A DNA stretch of 64,000 bases from Polyangium spumosum (GTDB lineage Bacteria > Myxococcota_A > Polyangia > Polyangiales > Polyangiaceae). Position 1 is the first letter of the stretch; every line of letters starts with the position of its first letter. The DNA is taken from contig NZ_WJIE01000007.1 in NCBI RefSeq assembly GCF_009649845.1, positions 62,001 through 126,000 on the forward strand, given 5' to 3'. The notes under the pieces are model-generated. The model did not search any database and was not told the origin of the DNA. It saw nothing but the letters and a program-made list of their open reading frames with translations. The translations under genes and the position numbers were made by a program. This document shows, in pieces, positions 56,918 to 64,000 of the stretch.

Positions 56918-58026
56918 GCGCGCGAGCAGCGTTCGCCGGTGTCGTGCTGGCGGCGCTGCTCGCCGGCTGTTCCTCGCACGTCCCTGCAGCTCCGGACGCT
57001 GCCGCGTCGGCCTGGGTCGAGGCCTTCACCACGCAGTTCGAGAGCGACGGCGAGACCGGCAGCGTGGTTCTCCCCGCCGAGGAGCCCATCGCTGCCCTCG
57101 CCGTGCGCGCCACCACGGCCCCCGGCGTTTGCTTCCAGCCGAGCTCGGTCGTCGACGGCGAAGGGCGCGTGGTGGTCGACGGGCGCAGCGCAGGCGCGTT
57201 TTGCCGCGACTGTGAGCTGCGTTCGTCGGTCGCCGTCGAATCTGGTGTTTTTCTTCTCCCGACGGAGGCGGGGCATTTCGAGCCGGCGACCGGCCTCTCG
57301 CTCCGCTTCGCTCGGGTCGACTGCCGGACCCTGACGCCGCTCACGGCCCCGGAAGACCGCCCCACGCTGCGAGTCGCGACGCAGCGTATCGAGACGATCC
57401 CGGATCTCGCGACGATCGACCTGCGCTTCCACATCACGAAGAGCTCGATCCTGTTCGGCGACGAGGACCGCCAGGAGGAGTTGATGGCACACCTCGGGCA
57501 GGAGCTCGCCTCGGGAGGCCTCGTTCCCCGGCTCGTCGACGTTCACGAGCTCGACGCGCTCCCCGGGGAGCTCCGCTTTCACGCGGGCGACCCCACGGCA
57601 TTGTCTGCGCTCCTCACGAACGCCCCGCCCAAGGCCGAGACGACCATCGACGTCGTCTTCGGCGGCTGCTTGCTCTACGACGACCCGATCTTCGGCCCGC
57701 CCGTCGAAGTCAAGGGATTCACGCCGAGGATCCCGGGCGGCGCCGGCCCCGCCGACGCCGTATTCATGCCCGGCCTCGATTGTTTCGCGCAAGCCGCGGG
57801 GCCCGTCGATCTGCCCGCCCGCTCGCAGGCGCGCCTCCTCGCGCACGAGCTCGGCCATTATCTCGGCCTCTACCACGCCGTCGAAGCGGACGGCCTCGCC
57901 GACCCGCTCGACGACACCGGCCCGGACAACCTCATGTTTTTCCGCCCCGATCAGGCCACGGCGGTCGGCTTCAGCCCATTCCAAGGCCGCGTGATGCGGA
58001 TGCACCCTGCCGCGCGCGCCCGCTGA
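56914..58026 (+). CDS. Metzincin-like zinc metallopeptidase lipoprotein
   Basis: This is a 370-residue lipoprotein (lipobox LLAGC) starting at an ATG overlapping the previous stop (ATGA). An N-terminal domain with Cys pairs (FCRDCELRSS) precedes a peptidase domain. LLAHELGHYLGLYHAVE carries the extended HExxHxxGxxH zinc site, and NLMFF 25-30 residues later may be the Met-turn. Such enzymes cleave extracellular proteins. In this operon it could process the two neighbouring exported proteins or their ligands. It ends 9 bases before the convergent STAND gene. The two share a small dyad TGACC/GGTCA at the junction. Confidence 0.82.
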   Translation: MSARAAFAGVVLAALLAGCSSHVPAAPDAAASAWVEAFTTQFESDGETGSVVLPAEEPIAALAVRATTAPGVCFQPSSVVDGEGRVVVDGRSAGAFCRDCELRSSVAVESGVFLLPTEAGHFEPATGLSLRFARVDCRTLTPLTAPEDRPTLRVATQRIETIPDLATIDLRFHITKSSILFGDEDRQEELMAHLGQELASGGLVPRLVDVHELDALPGELRFHAGDPTALSALLTNAPPKAETTIDVVFGGCLLYDDPIFGPPVEVKGFTPRIPGGAGPADAVFMPGLDCFAQAAGPVDLPARSQARLLAHELGHYLGLYHAVEADGLADPLDDTGPDNLMFFRPDQATAVGFSPFQGRVMRMHPAARAR

Positions 58027-58035
58027 CCGTCGAGG

Positions 58036-60702
58036 TCACGACGCGCCTTCGGTCGGATTCGCGCCGGGCGTCGCGCCGTCGAAGCGCTGCACCTCGAGGT
58101 TGGGATCCAGGGCATACCCGTCGTCCTGGCTGCGCAAGAAGTCCCGCAACCCGCGACGCCGCAGCTTGGAGACCGCCACGTAGATGCGGTTCGCCGCGGC
58201 GTCGGTTCGAATGCGCTCTCCCGGCCAGGCCGCGCGCTGGATCTCCTCCAGCGAGAGCCCCACGCCGGGCCGCGCGCGCCGCTGCTCGACCAGCGCGAAC
58301 AGGATGCGGCGCAGGACGGGATGCTGCCGCAGATCCTCCCATTCGCCCCCCGGGGGTCGATAACAACCCGCGCTCGGCGCGATCACCAGCGCGTCGGCGG
58401 ACAGCTCCTCGGCGGCCTCGGCCGACAGGCGACCCAGCGCGGCGCTCAGGATCCGGAGGCCGATACGCACGTCGTCCGACAGCTCGGCCGGCGACGGGCC
58501 GCCCGGCGCCGAAGCGCGGTGCGCTCGCTCCATCCGCTGCCGCACGCGCTGCAGGAGCGCCCTCGCTTCCTGCGGCTCGTTCGCCTCCAGCGCCTCGGCG
58601 GCGCAAAGCTCCGCCGCGCCCCAGGCCAGATCCACGAACGCCGCCGCCAGCGCGTCTCCACCACTCGTGACCGCGAGCTCCGCCTCCGCGAGCAGCCCGC
58701 GGGACGTGGTGAGGTCCCCGAGCGCCGCGAGCACCATCGCCAGCCTGCCTCGCGCCAGCGTCTCGGACCGGACGTCCCCGGTGGTGCGGAGCGCCAGGAG
58801 GGCGCGCTCATGATACCCGCGCGCGGACGCGAGCTGGCTGCGCTCGTGCTGCAGCGTGCCCAGGTTGCCGAGGGCGATCGCCTCCAGGCGCCGATCCCCG
58901 GCCCGCTCGAGGAGGCGCAGCCCGAACTCGTAATGCACGAGCGCCGTGCCCAGGTCGCCCTGCTCCTGCTCCAGCACGCCCAGGTTCACCTGAACGATGC
59001 CCTGGAGCCGCACCACGCCCGCATCGCCGAGCACGCGCAGCGCGTCCTGGTAGCGCTCCCTGGCGGCCTCGTACTGGCGGAGGTCGTGCAGCAGGGCCCC
59101 GAGGTTCGCCAGCAGCCTTCCCTCCGCGCGCCGGTCCCCCTGGCCGGCCAGGCGCGACATGGCGAGGTCGTAACACGCCCGCGCCTCCGAGAGCTCGCGC
59201 TGCTCGTGGTGGAGCACGCCCAGGTCGGTGACGATCGCCGCCTGGATGGCGAACAGGCCCGAAGCCTCCGCCAGCTCGATTCCCTGATCGAACCTCGAGC
59301 GCGCCTCGTCCACGTGACCTCGCACCTGCGCGGCGCGGCCTCGCGCCGCGAAGAGCGGCGCGCCGAGCGCCGGCGGCAGGTCCGGCGCGAGGTGTAACGC
59401 TCGCTCCAGCAGCTCGAGCAAGAGGTCCGCCGGCCCCCGTCGCGCCAGCGCCGGTTCGATCGCGAGCAGCGCCCGGACGGCGCGTTCGGGCGCGGGGCCC
59501 GCGCGAGGCCGGTGCTCTCCGCTCGGCGACCGCTCCAGCCGCCCGAGCTCGCGCTTCAGCGCCGCCACCACGTTGTCCCGCAGCTCGGCGTCCAGCGGCT
59601 CGTCCGGGCTCTGCTCGTGCCTCCCGAGGGCCAGCGTCAGGAAGTGCGCCGTGTGGCGCGCCTCCGCGTGGAGCTCGGGATCGATCTGCGCGTAGTGCTC
59701 GTCGAGGAGCTCGCGCACGCACTCGAAGAGCCCCAGCTTCCCCGTGCCGAGCACCCGGAGCAGCGACTTTCCCCGCAGGGATTCGAGCCGAGAGAGCACG
59801 TCCTTGGCGCTCAGCACCGCCTCCGCCGACGAAAACGAAAAGGCCCCAGGGAACAGCGAACACTCGACCAGCGCGCGCTGGTCCTCCTCCGTCAGGAGGT
59901 CCCACGACCACTCCAGCGCCGTGCGGAGGGTGGCCTGGCGTGGCTCGGCGTCACGAAAGCCGCCACAAAGAACGTCGAGCCGCTTGCCCAGCCGGGAGAT
60001 CAGCCCGTCCACGCCGAGCAGGGGCAGCCGCACGGCGGCCAGCTCGATGGCCAGCGGGATCCCCTCGAGCTTCTGGACCAGCTCCGCGATGCGGGGGGCG
60101 TTCTCGTCGGTCAGCTCGAACGCGTCGTCCTCGGCCCGCGCCTTGAGCAAAAAGAGCTGGACCGCTTCGGACGCGGCGAACGCGGCGTCCGCGGGCAGGC
60201 TGAGCGGGCCGAGCTCCAGGATCCCCTCACCGCGGAGCCGCAGCCGCTCGCGCGAGCCCAGAAGAAAACGAACCTCGGGCGCCTCCCGCAACCAGCGACC
60301 GACGGTCTCGACGGCGAGGTGCGCGATCCGCTCGAAGTTGTCGAGCACCAGGAGGATCGGCCCCCGCGCGGCCAGCACGCGCCCGAGTCGAACCGGGGCC
60401 TGGTCGGACTCGCGCCCGCCGGGCAAGACGACGTCGAGCGCGCTCGCGACCGTCTCGCACACCGTCCCCAGGCAACGCGCGCTGGAGAGATCCACGAACA
60501 GGGACTCACCCGCAAACCGGCTCGCATACTCGACCGCCAGGCGGGTCTTTCCGATGCCGGCCGGCCCCCACAACGTGATCAGGCGCCTCTCGCGAAACAA
60601 CACGCCGATGCGCTCGAGGTCGGCGCCTCGCCCGACGAACGGGGTGAGCAGCTCCAGCGACGGGATGTCGGAGCCGCGCACGGCGGAGCTCGGCGGACCC
60701 AC
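58036..60702 (-). CDS. STAND (NB-ARC-like) ATPase with TPRs and C-terminal winged-helix DNA-binding domain
   Basis: This is an 888-residue regulator. NTPase motifs are Walker A LWGPAGIGKTRLAVEY near 45, Walker B ILLVLDNFE near 115, a sensor RFLLGSRE, and the GxP-type GIPLAIELAA near 215. A winged helix (LRTALEWSWDLLTEEDQRAL) follows. Residues 400-700 hold TPRs (AIVTDLGVLHHEQRELSEAR and similar). The C-terminus (from about 800) is an OmpR-like winged helix: HPVLRRILFALVEQ, AWPGERI and YVAVSKLRRRGLRDFL. The domain order is reversed relative to AfsR/SARP proteins, where the DNA-binding domain is first. The GTG start lies 3 bases after the small lipoprotein's stop, so the two are co-translated. 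Confidence 0.88.
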   Translation of the reverse strand: MGPPSSAVRGSDIPSLELLTPFVGRGADLERIGVLFRERRLITLWGPAGIGKTRLAVEYASRFAGESLFVDLSSARCLGTVCETVASALDVVLPGGRESDQAPVRLGRVLAARGPILLVLDNFERIAHLAVETVGRWLREAPEVRFLLGSRERLRLRGEGILELGPLSLPADAAFAASEAVQLFLLKARAEDDAFELTDENAPRIAELVQKLEGIPLAIELAAVRLPLLGVDGLISRLGKRLDVLCGGFRDAEPRQATLRTALEWSWDLLTEEDQRALVECSLFPGAFSFSSAEAVLSAKDVLSRLESLRGKSLLRVLGTGKLGLFECVRELLDEHYAQIDPELHAEARHTAHFLTLALGRHEQSPDEPLDAELRDNVVAALKRELGRLERSPSGEHRPRAGPAPERAVRALLAIEPALARRGPADLLLELLERALHLAPDLPPALGAPLFAARGRAAQVRGHVDEARSRFDQGIELAEASGLFAIQAAIVTDLGVLHHEQRELSEARACYDLAMSRLAGQGDRRAEGRLLANLGALLHDLRQYEAARERYQDALRVLGDAGVVRLQGIVQVNLGVLEQEQGDLGTALVHYEFGLRLLERAGDRRLEAIALGNLGTLQHERSQLASARGYHERALLALRTTGDVRSETLARGRLAMVLAALGDLTTSRGLLAEAELAVTSGGDALAAAFVDLAWGAAELCAAEALEANEPQEARALLQRVRQRMERAHRASAPGGPSPAELSDDVRIGLRILSAALGRLSAEAAEELSADALVIAPSAGCYRPPGGEWEDLRQHPVLRRILFALVEQRRARPGVGLSLEEIQRAAWPGERIRTDAAANRIYVAVSKLRRRGLRDFLRSQDDGYALDPNLEVQRFDGATPGANPTEGAS

Positions 60703-60705
60703 GGC

Positions 60706-61344
60706 TCACTGTGCGGCGGGGCTTGCGCCTGCCCGGCGAACCTCGAAGCGCACCTCGCCGGCGGGAGTGTTCGCCAGCACGGGCAGGATATCGTTCGAGA
60801 AATCCATCGGACGGACCGGGGTGACTTGCGCGAAGACCTCCGCTGCCTCGATCAGGCCACACCAGGTGCCGTGCACCTCCGGCTCGACCCCGCCGTCGTC
60901 GATCACCACCACGCCCCAGGGGCACTCGGCGTCGGCCGGCGATTCGTACACCGCCGAGCGACTCCCGGCCCCCGCTCGCTCGGCCAGGGTCGTGTGCACG
61001 GCCCCGTCCGGCGCGGTGAGGGTGATGTCCGTCTCCTCTCCCCGCCGCGTCACGTCGAGCCGAAAGCCGTCGTTTTCGAGCGGCGCGGAGCCTGACGCGA
61101 GCGAACCGGCGAACCAGCGCGAATGGGTCGCGAAGGTCGTCTCGCCCCCGCAAACGTAGGCGTACACGTTGCCCCACTCCGACACGGCCAGGCCCACGAC
61201 CGCGTCCGCGGTCTCCAGCCGGCCGGTGAACATGGAAACCTGCGCCGCGCCGGGCGGATCGCGATCCTCCTCCCCGCTGCAGGCGACGAGGCACAGGGCC
61301 AGCGGGACGAGGAGCTTCCGATGTCTACCTGAAGCAAAGATCAC
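60706..61344 (-). CDS. Small hypothetical lipoprotein, partner of the STAND regulator
   Basis: This is a 212-residue protein from GTG 61344. The signal peptide LLVPLALCLVAC gives a lipobox. The mature domain is beta-rich: MFTGRLETADAVVGLAVSEW, YAYVCGGETTFATHSRWFAG, and FRLDVTRRGEETDITLTAPD. It ends with a short helical segment. The pattern hints at a small beta-barrel or sandwich that might sense a ligand in the periplasm. It lies directly upstream of the STAND ATPase gene in one transcript. Its family is unknown. Confidence 0.72.
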   Translation of the reverse strand: MIFASGRHRKLLVPLALCLVACSGEEDRDPPGAAQVSMFTGRLETADAVVGLAVSEWGNVYAYVCGGETTFATHSRWFAGSLASGSAPLENDGFRLDVTRRGEETDITLTAPDGAVHTTLAERAGAGSRSAVYESPADAECPWGVVVIDDGGVEPEVHGTWCGLIEAAEVFAQVTPVRPMDFSNDILPVLANTPAGEVRFEVRRAGASPAAQ

Positions 61345-61389
61345 GGCCGAAAGTTAGCACTACCCCGCCGGCTCGCCAAGCAGGTGTTC

Positions 61390-64000
61390 TTATGCGCCGA
61401 GCTCACGCCCGAGCTCCATCGTCCGCTGATTTTCGGGCACGCGCTCGAGGAAGCTCTCGCGCATCGTGGCGTCCATCATTCGATTCGCCCGCAAAAGCAG
61501 CCGCGTCCGCGCCTGGAAAATCGCGTGTCTCCCGCTCGCCGCGCTCCCCGACGCGAGCAGCGCCTCGGCATACACGAGCCGCAGCAGCGCCTCGCCCTCC
61601 TCCATGCCCCCGAGCGACGCCAGGAGCCCCATCGCCGCGCCCGCGATCCCGAGCCCCGACGGCCAGTTGTCCTGCGCGAGCAGCGCCCGCGCCCACGCCG
61701 CGAGCGCGAACGCCCGCAGCGGCCCGATCGCCGCGAGCGCCTCCGCCGCGCTCTCGGCCTCGATCTCCGCCGCCTCCGCGTCCCCGCGCGCGAGCAGCAG
61801 CGCCGACAGATAAATACGCGCCCGCCCCTCCTGCCGCCGGTTCGATTGGTGCGCGAAATCGGCGATCGCCTCGCGCACGTACCGCTCGCCCTCCTCGATC
61901 GCCCCGCGCGCCGCGAGCGCCGGCCCGAGGTTCTGCTTCGCCAGCGCCGCCACGTTGGAGAGCCCGAGCCGCCGCGCGTCGCCGAGGATCTCCACGAGCT
62001 CCCGCTCCGCCTCCGCGAACAGCCCGAGCTGGATCCGCGCGTGCGCCGCGTTCACCCGCGCCACACACGCGTCCCGCCGGTTGCCCGTCCCGAGGAACGC
62101 CGGAATGCTGCGCGCCGTCTGCAACAGCGCGCCCGCCGGGTCCCCCTCGCAGAGCGCGCGTGACGCGTGCAGCGCATACAGCCGCGCCTCCACGCCCTCG
62201 TCCTGCGCCGACATCGGCCCGACCTCCCGGAGCTCGGCGACGAGCACCTCCGCCGCCGCGTGCTCCCCCGCGTGCAGCAGCGACGCCGCCACGTGCGCCA
62301 CCGCGCTCACCGCCATCGCCGAACCCCGCATCGCCTCCGCGCCCGGCGCGCCCACCTCCTCCGCGAGCGCGGAGAGCGCCTCCCTCTGCCCGAGCCGGAC
62401 CAGCATCGACGCCGCCGTCGCCGCCGCCGCATACCAGGCCCCGCTGCCCCGCGAGAGCGCCTTCATCGCGCTCGCCGCCCGCGCCGCGGCCTCGGACGCC
62501 TCCCCGAGCCAGCGATACGCCTCCGCCTGCAGATACGAAAGCTCCCCGCGCGCCTCCCCCGACGCGCCCCGCGCCGCCTTCTCGGCCCGCTCGATCGCCG
62601 CCCGGAAATCGTTGCCCTCGAGCGCCTGCTCCGCCGCCCGCCGGTACCACGCCGCGGCCCTCGCCGGCACCCTTCCTCGCTCGTAATGTTCCGCCAGGAC
62701 AACCGCGTCCCGCTCCCCCGCCTCCTCCAGCCACGCCCCCGCGAGCTCGTGCCCGAGCGCCCGATCCGACAGCGTCAGCGCCGCATACGCCGCCTCCCGC
62801 ACGAGCGCGTGCCGGAACGTGTACTCCTCCTGCGCGGGAAAGCGGCTCTCGGCCCGCTTCACCACGAGCTCCCGCGCGCAGAGATCCGCGAGCAATCCCC
62901 CCAGGCTCGCCTCGCCCGGCCCCTCGCCGAGCAGCGCCGCGGCCCCGCCGCGCCAGAACACCTGCCCGAACACGCTCCCTGCGCGCAAGAGCCGCCGCGC
63001 CTCCGGGGCGAGCGCGTGCAGCCGCGCCTCCACCATCGCCAGCACCGTCTCCGGCAGCTCCGCGGCCCGCCCGCTCTCCGCCGCGCGGATCAGCTCCTCC
63101 AGGTAAAACGCATTGCCCCCGGCCCGCTCCACGAGCCGGCGCGCCATTTCGTCCGAAATGCGCTCCCCGAGCACCTCCCGCACGAGCGACGTCGCCGCCT
63201 TCTTCGAGAGCTCCTTCAACCGGATCTCCTGCACCGGCCGCCCCTCCCAGAGCCGCGGGAACACCTCCGGCAAATCGGGCCGCGCGAGCGCCAGCACGAA
63301 GATCGGCCGCTCCGGCAGCGCGCGCAACAGCTCGTCCACGAGCTTCACCGTCGGCCGATCCCCCCAGTGCAAATCCTCGAGGATCAACATCGCCGGCCGC
63401 TCCTCCGTCTCGGCGCGCAGCAGATCCTCCCACGCCGCCCGGATCTGATCCCCCATCAGCAAGGGATCCCGCCGCGCCGCGCGTAATTCGATGCTCTCCT
63501 CGTCCGCCGCCGGCACACCCGCGAGCGGCCCGAGGAACATCACCGCCCGCTCGAGCGCCCGGCCCACGAGGTGCCGCCCGAGCCGCGCCCGCAGCCTCTG
63601 CCGCTGCACGTCGAGCGGCATCCCCCCTGACAAACCCGCCTGCCCACGCAACATCTGCCCCACGAGCGCGAACGGCGAATTCTGGCTCATCGGATCCCCC
63701 TGCCCGACCCAGACGCCAATCGCATCCTGCCGCTCCCTGAGCTTGCGCAAGAGCTCATGCCGAAGCCGGCTCTTGCCCATCCCCGGCGGCCCGAGGATCA
63801 CGGCCGCCCGCGACAGCGGCTCGTCGAAGCACTCGTCCACGAGCGCCATCAAAATCGCGAGCTCGCTCTCCCGACCGACACAATGCGTGGGCCTGCCGAG
63901 CAGCGTCCGCGCCGCCTCCGTCAACTCGCGCTCGCCGCGCAGGTAAAGCCCCTCCTCATCGCCGTCGACGTCGAACCGCACATCGAGCAGCCCCGCCATC
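61390..64000 (-). CDS. ATPase/TPR regulator (PknK/MalT-like), N-terminus beyond the window
   Basis: The open frame continues past the right edge; about 870 residues are visible. An AAA16-type ATPase starts with HCVGRESELAILMALV, Walker A ILGPPGMGKSRL and Walker B AMLILEDLHWGD. The sensor FVLALARPDLP and GGNAFYLEELIRAA follow. The rest is a long array of TPR-like helices ending AHRSFLERV-type helices at the C-terminus. In myxobacteria this ATPase-TPR module is usually fused behind a Ser/Thr protein kinase or adenylate-cyclase domain, which would lie upstream here. The likely role is a large signal-transduction switch. The ATG at 63999 is internal and not the true start. Confidence 0.85.
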   Translation of the reverse strand, partial: MAGLLDVRFDVDGDEEGLYLRGERELTEAARTLLGRPTHCVGRESELAILMALVDECFDEPLSRAAVILGPPGMGKSRLRHELLRKLRERQDAIGVWVGQGDPMSQNSPFALVGQMLRGQAGLSGGMPLDVQRQRLRARLGRHLVGRALERAVMFLGPLAGVPAADEESIELRAARRDPLLMGDQIRAAWEDLLRAETEERPAMLILEDLHWGDRPTVKLVDELLRALPERPIFVLALARPDLPEVFPRLWEGRPVQEIRLKELSKKAATSLVREVLGERISDEMARRLVERAGGNAFYLEELIRAAESGRAAELPETVLAMVEARLHALAPEARRLLRAGSVFGQVFWRGGAAALLGEGPGEASLGGLLADLCARELVVKRAESRFPAQEEYTFRHALVREAAYAALTLSDRALGHELAGAWLEEAGERDAVVLAEHYERGRVPARAAAWYRRAAEQALEGNDFRAAIERAEKAARGASGEARGELSYLQAEAYRWLGEASEAAARAASAMKALSRGSGAWYAAAATAASMLVRLGQREALSALAEEVGAPGAEAMRGSAMAVSAVAHVAASLLHAGEHAAAEVLVAELREVGPMSAQDEGVEARLYALHASRALCEGDPAGALLQTARSIPAFLGTGNRRDACVARVNAAHARIQLGLFAEAERELVEILGDARRLGLSNVAALAKQNLGPALAARGAIEEGERYVREAIADFAHQSNRRQEGRARIYLSALLLARGDAEAAEIEAESAAEALAAIGPLRAFALAAWARALLAQDNWPSGLGIAGAAMGLLASLGGMEEGEALLRLVYAEALLASGSAASGRHAIFQARTRLLLRANRMMDATMRESFLERVPENQRTMELGRELGA

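Overview
The window is very GC-rich DNA whose reading frames strongly favour G/C in the third codon position. It carries hallmarks of a myxobacterium, most likely a Polyangium/Sorangium-type member of the Polyangiales. These are two MYXO-CTERM sorting tails (GCxC, a membrane helix, an Arg cluster), a protein with 14 Cys-rich DUF4215 repeats, many large lipoproteins with Gly/Ser/Cys linkers, STAND and kinase-type ATPase/TPR regulators, and a decayed Rpn-type nuclease. No rRNA, tRNA, CRISPR array or intact insertion sequence was seen. Genus and species are inference.

Layout, left to right. 1-6136 (minus): a translationally coupled nuclease and UvrD/RecB-type helicase, an AddAB-like pair; the helicase runs off the left edge. 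6446-9291 (plus): a P-loop ATPase coupled to a TPR/membrane protein that resembles an inactive STAND receptor. 9316-12482: a secreted bulb-lectin protein, a 43-base tandem repeat array and a decayed Rpn nuclease. 12483-17347 (minus): a signalling cluster with two STAS-like proteins, a cyclic-nucleotide-binding methyltransferase, an MpaB/Lcp-like oxygenase and a degenerate receiver-GAF protein. 17570-18262: a SRAP (YedK/HMCES) abasic-site protein. 18601-27781 (plus): three giant paralogous lipoproteins in tandem, each joined to the next by an ATGA overlap. 27842-29718 (minus): a RloA/RloB (AbiL-type) phage-defence pair in DNA of visibly lower GC, followed by a peptidase remnant.

30045-35562 holds a Cys-rich lipoprotein, a seven-repeat FG-GAP lipoprotein, a second roughly 42-base repeat array, two small zinc-binding proteins, an RRM protein and Rnk. 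35759-47438 is rich in exported proteins: a MYXO-CTERM protein, a CxxCH lipoprotein, a diheme peroxidase with a probable sigma-54 promoter, an ACE-like M2 peptidase, a PHM-like copper monooxygenase and the DUF4215/MYXO-CTERM protein. 47664-52669 (minus) contains a sugar-kinase-like phosphotransferase, a transsulfuration PLP enzyme, an RsbR-like PAS-STAS protein and a VWA lipoprotein.

52965-58026 (plus) is a three-gene, fully overlapping operon: a large beta-rich lipoprotein, a beta-domain plus HEAT-repeat protein that resembles the vitellogenin/MTP lipid-transfer N-terminal module, and a lipoprotein metallopeptidase. It is the best candidate here for an undescribed system. The right end (minus) has a STAND ATPase/TPR regulator with a C-terminal winged helix, a small lipoprotein, and a PknK-like ATPase/TPR protein cut by the window edge.
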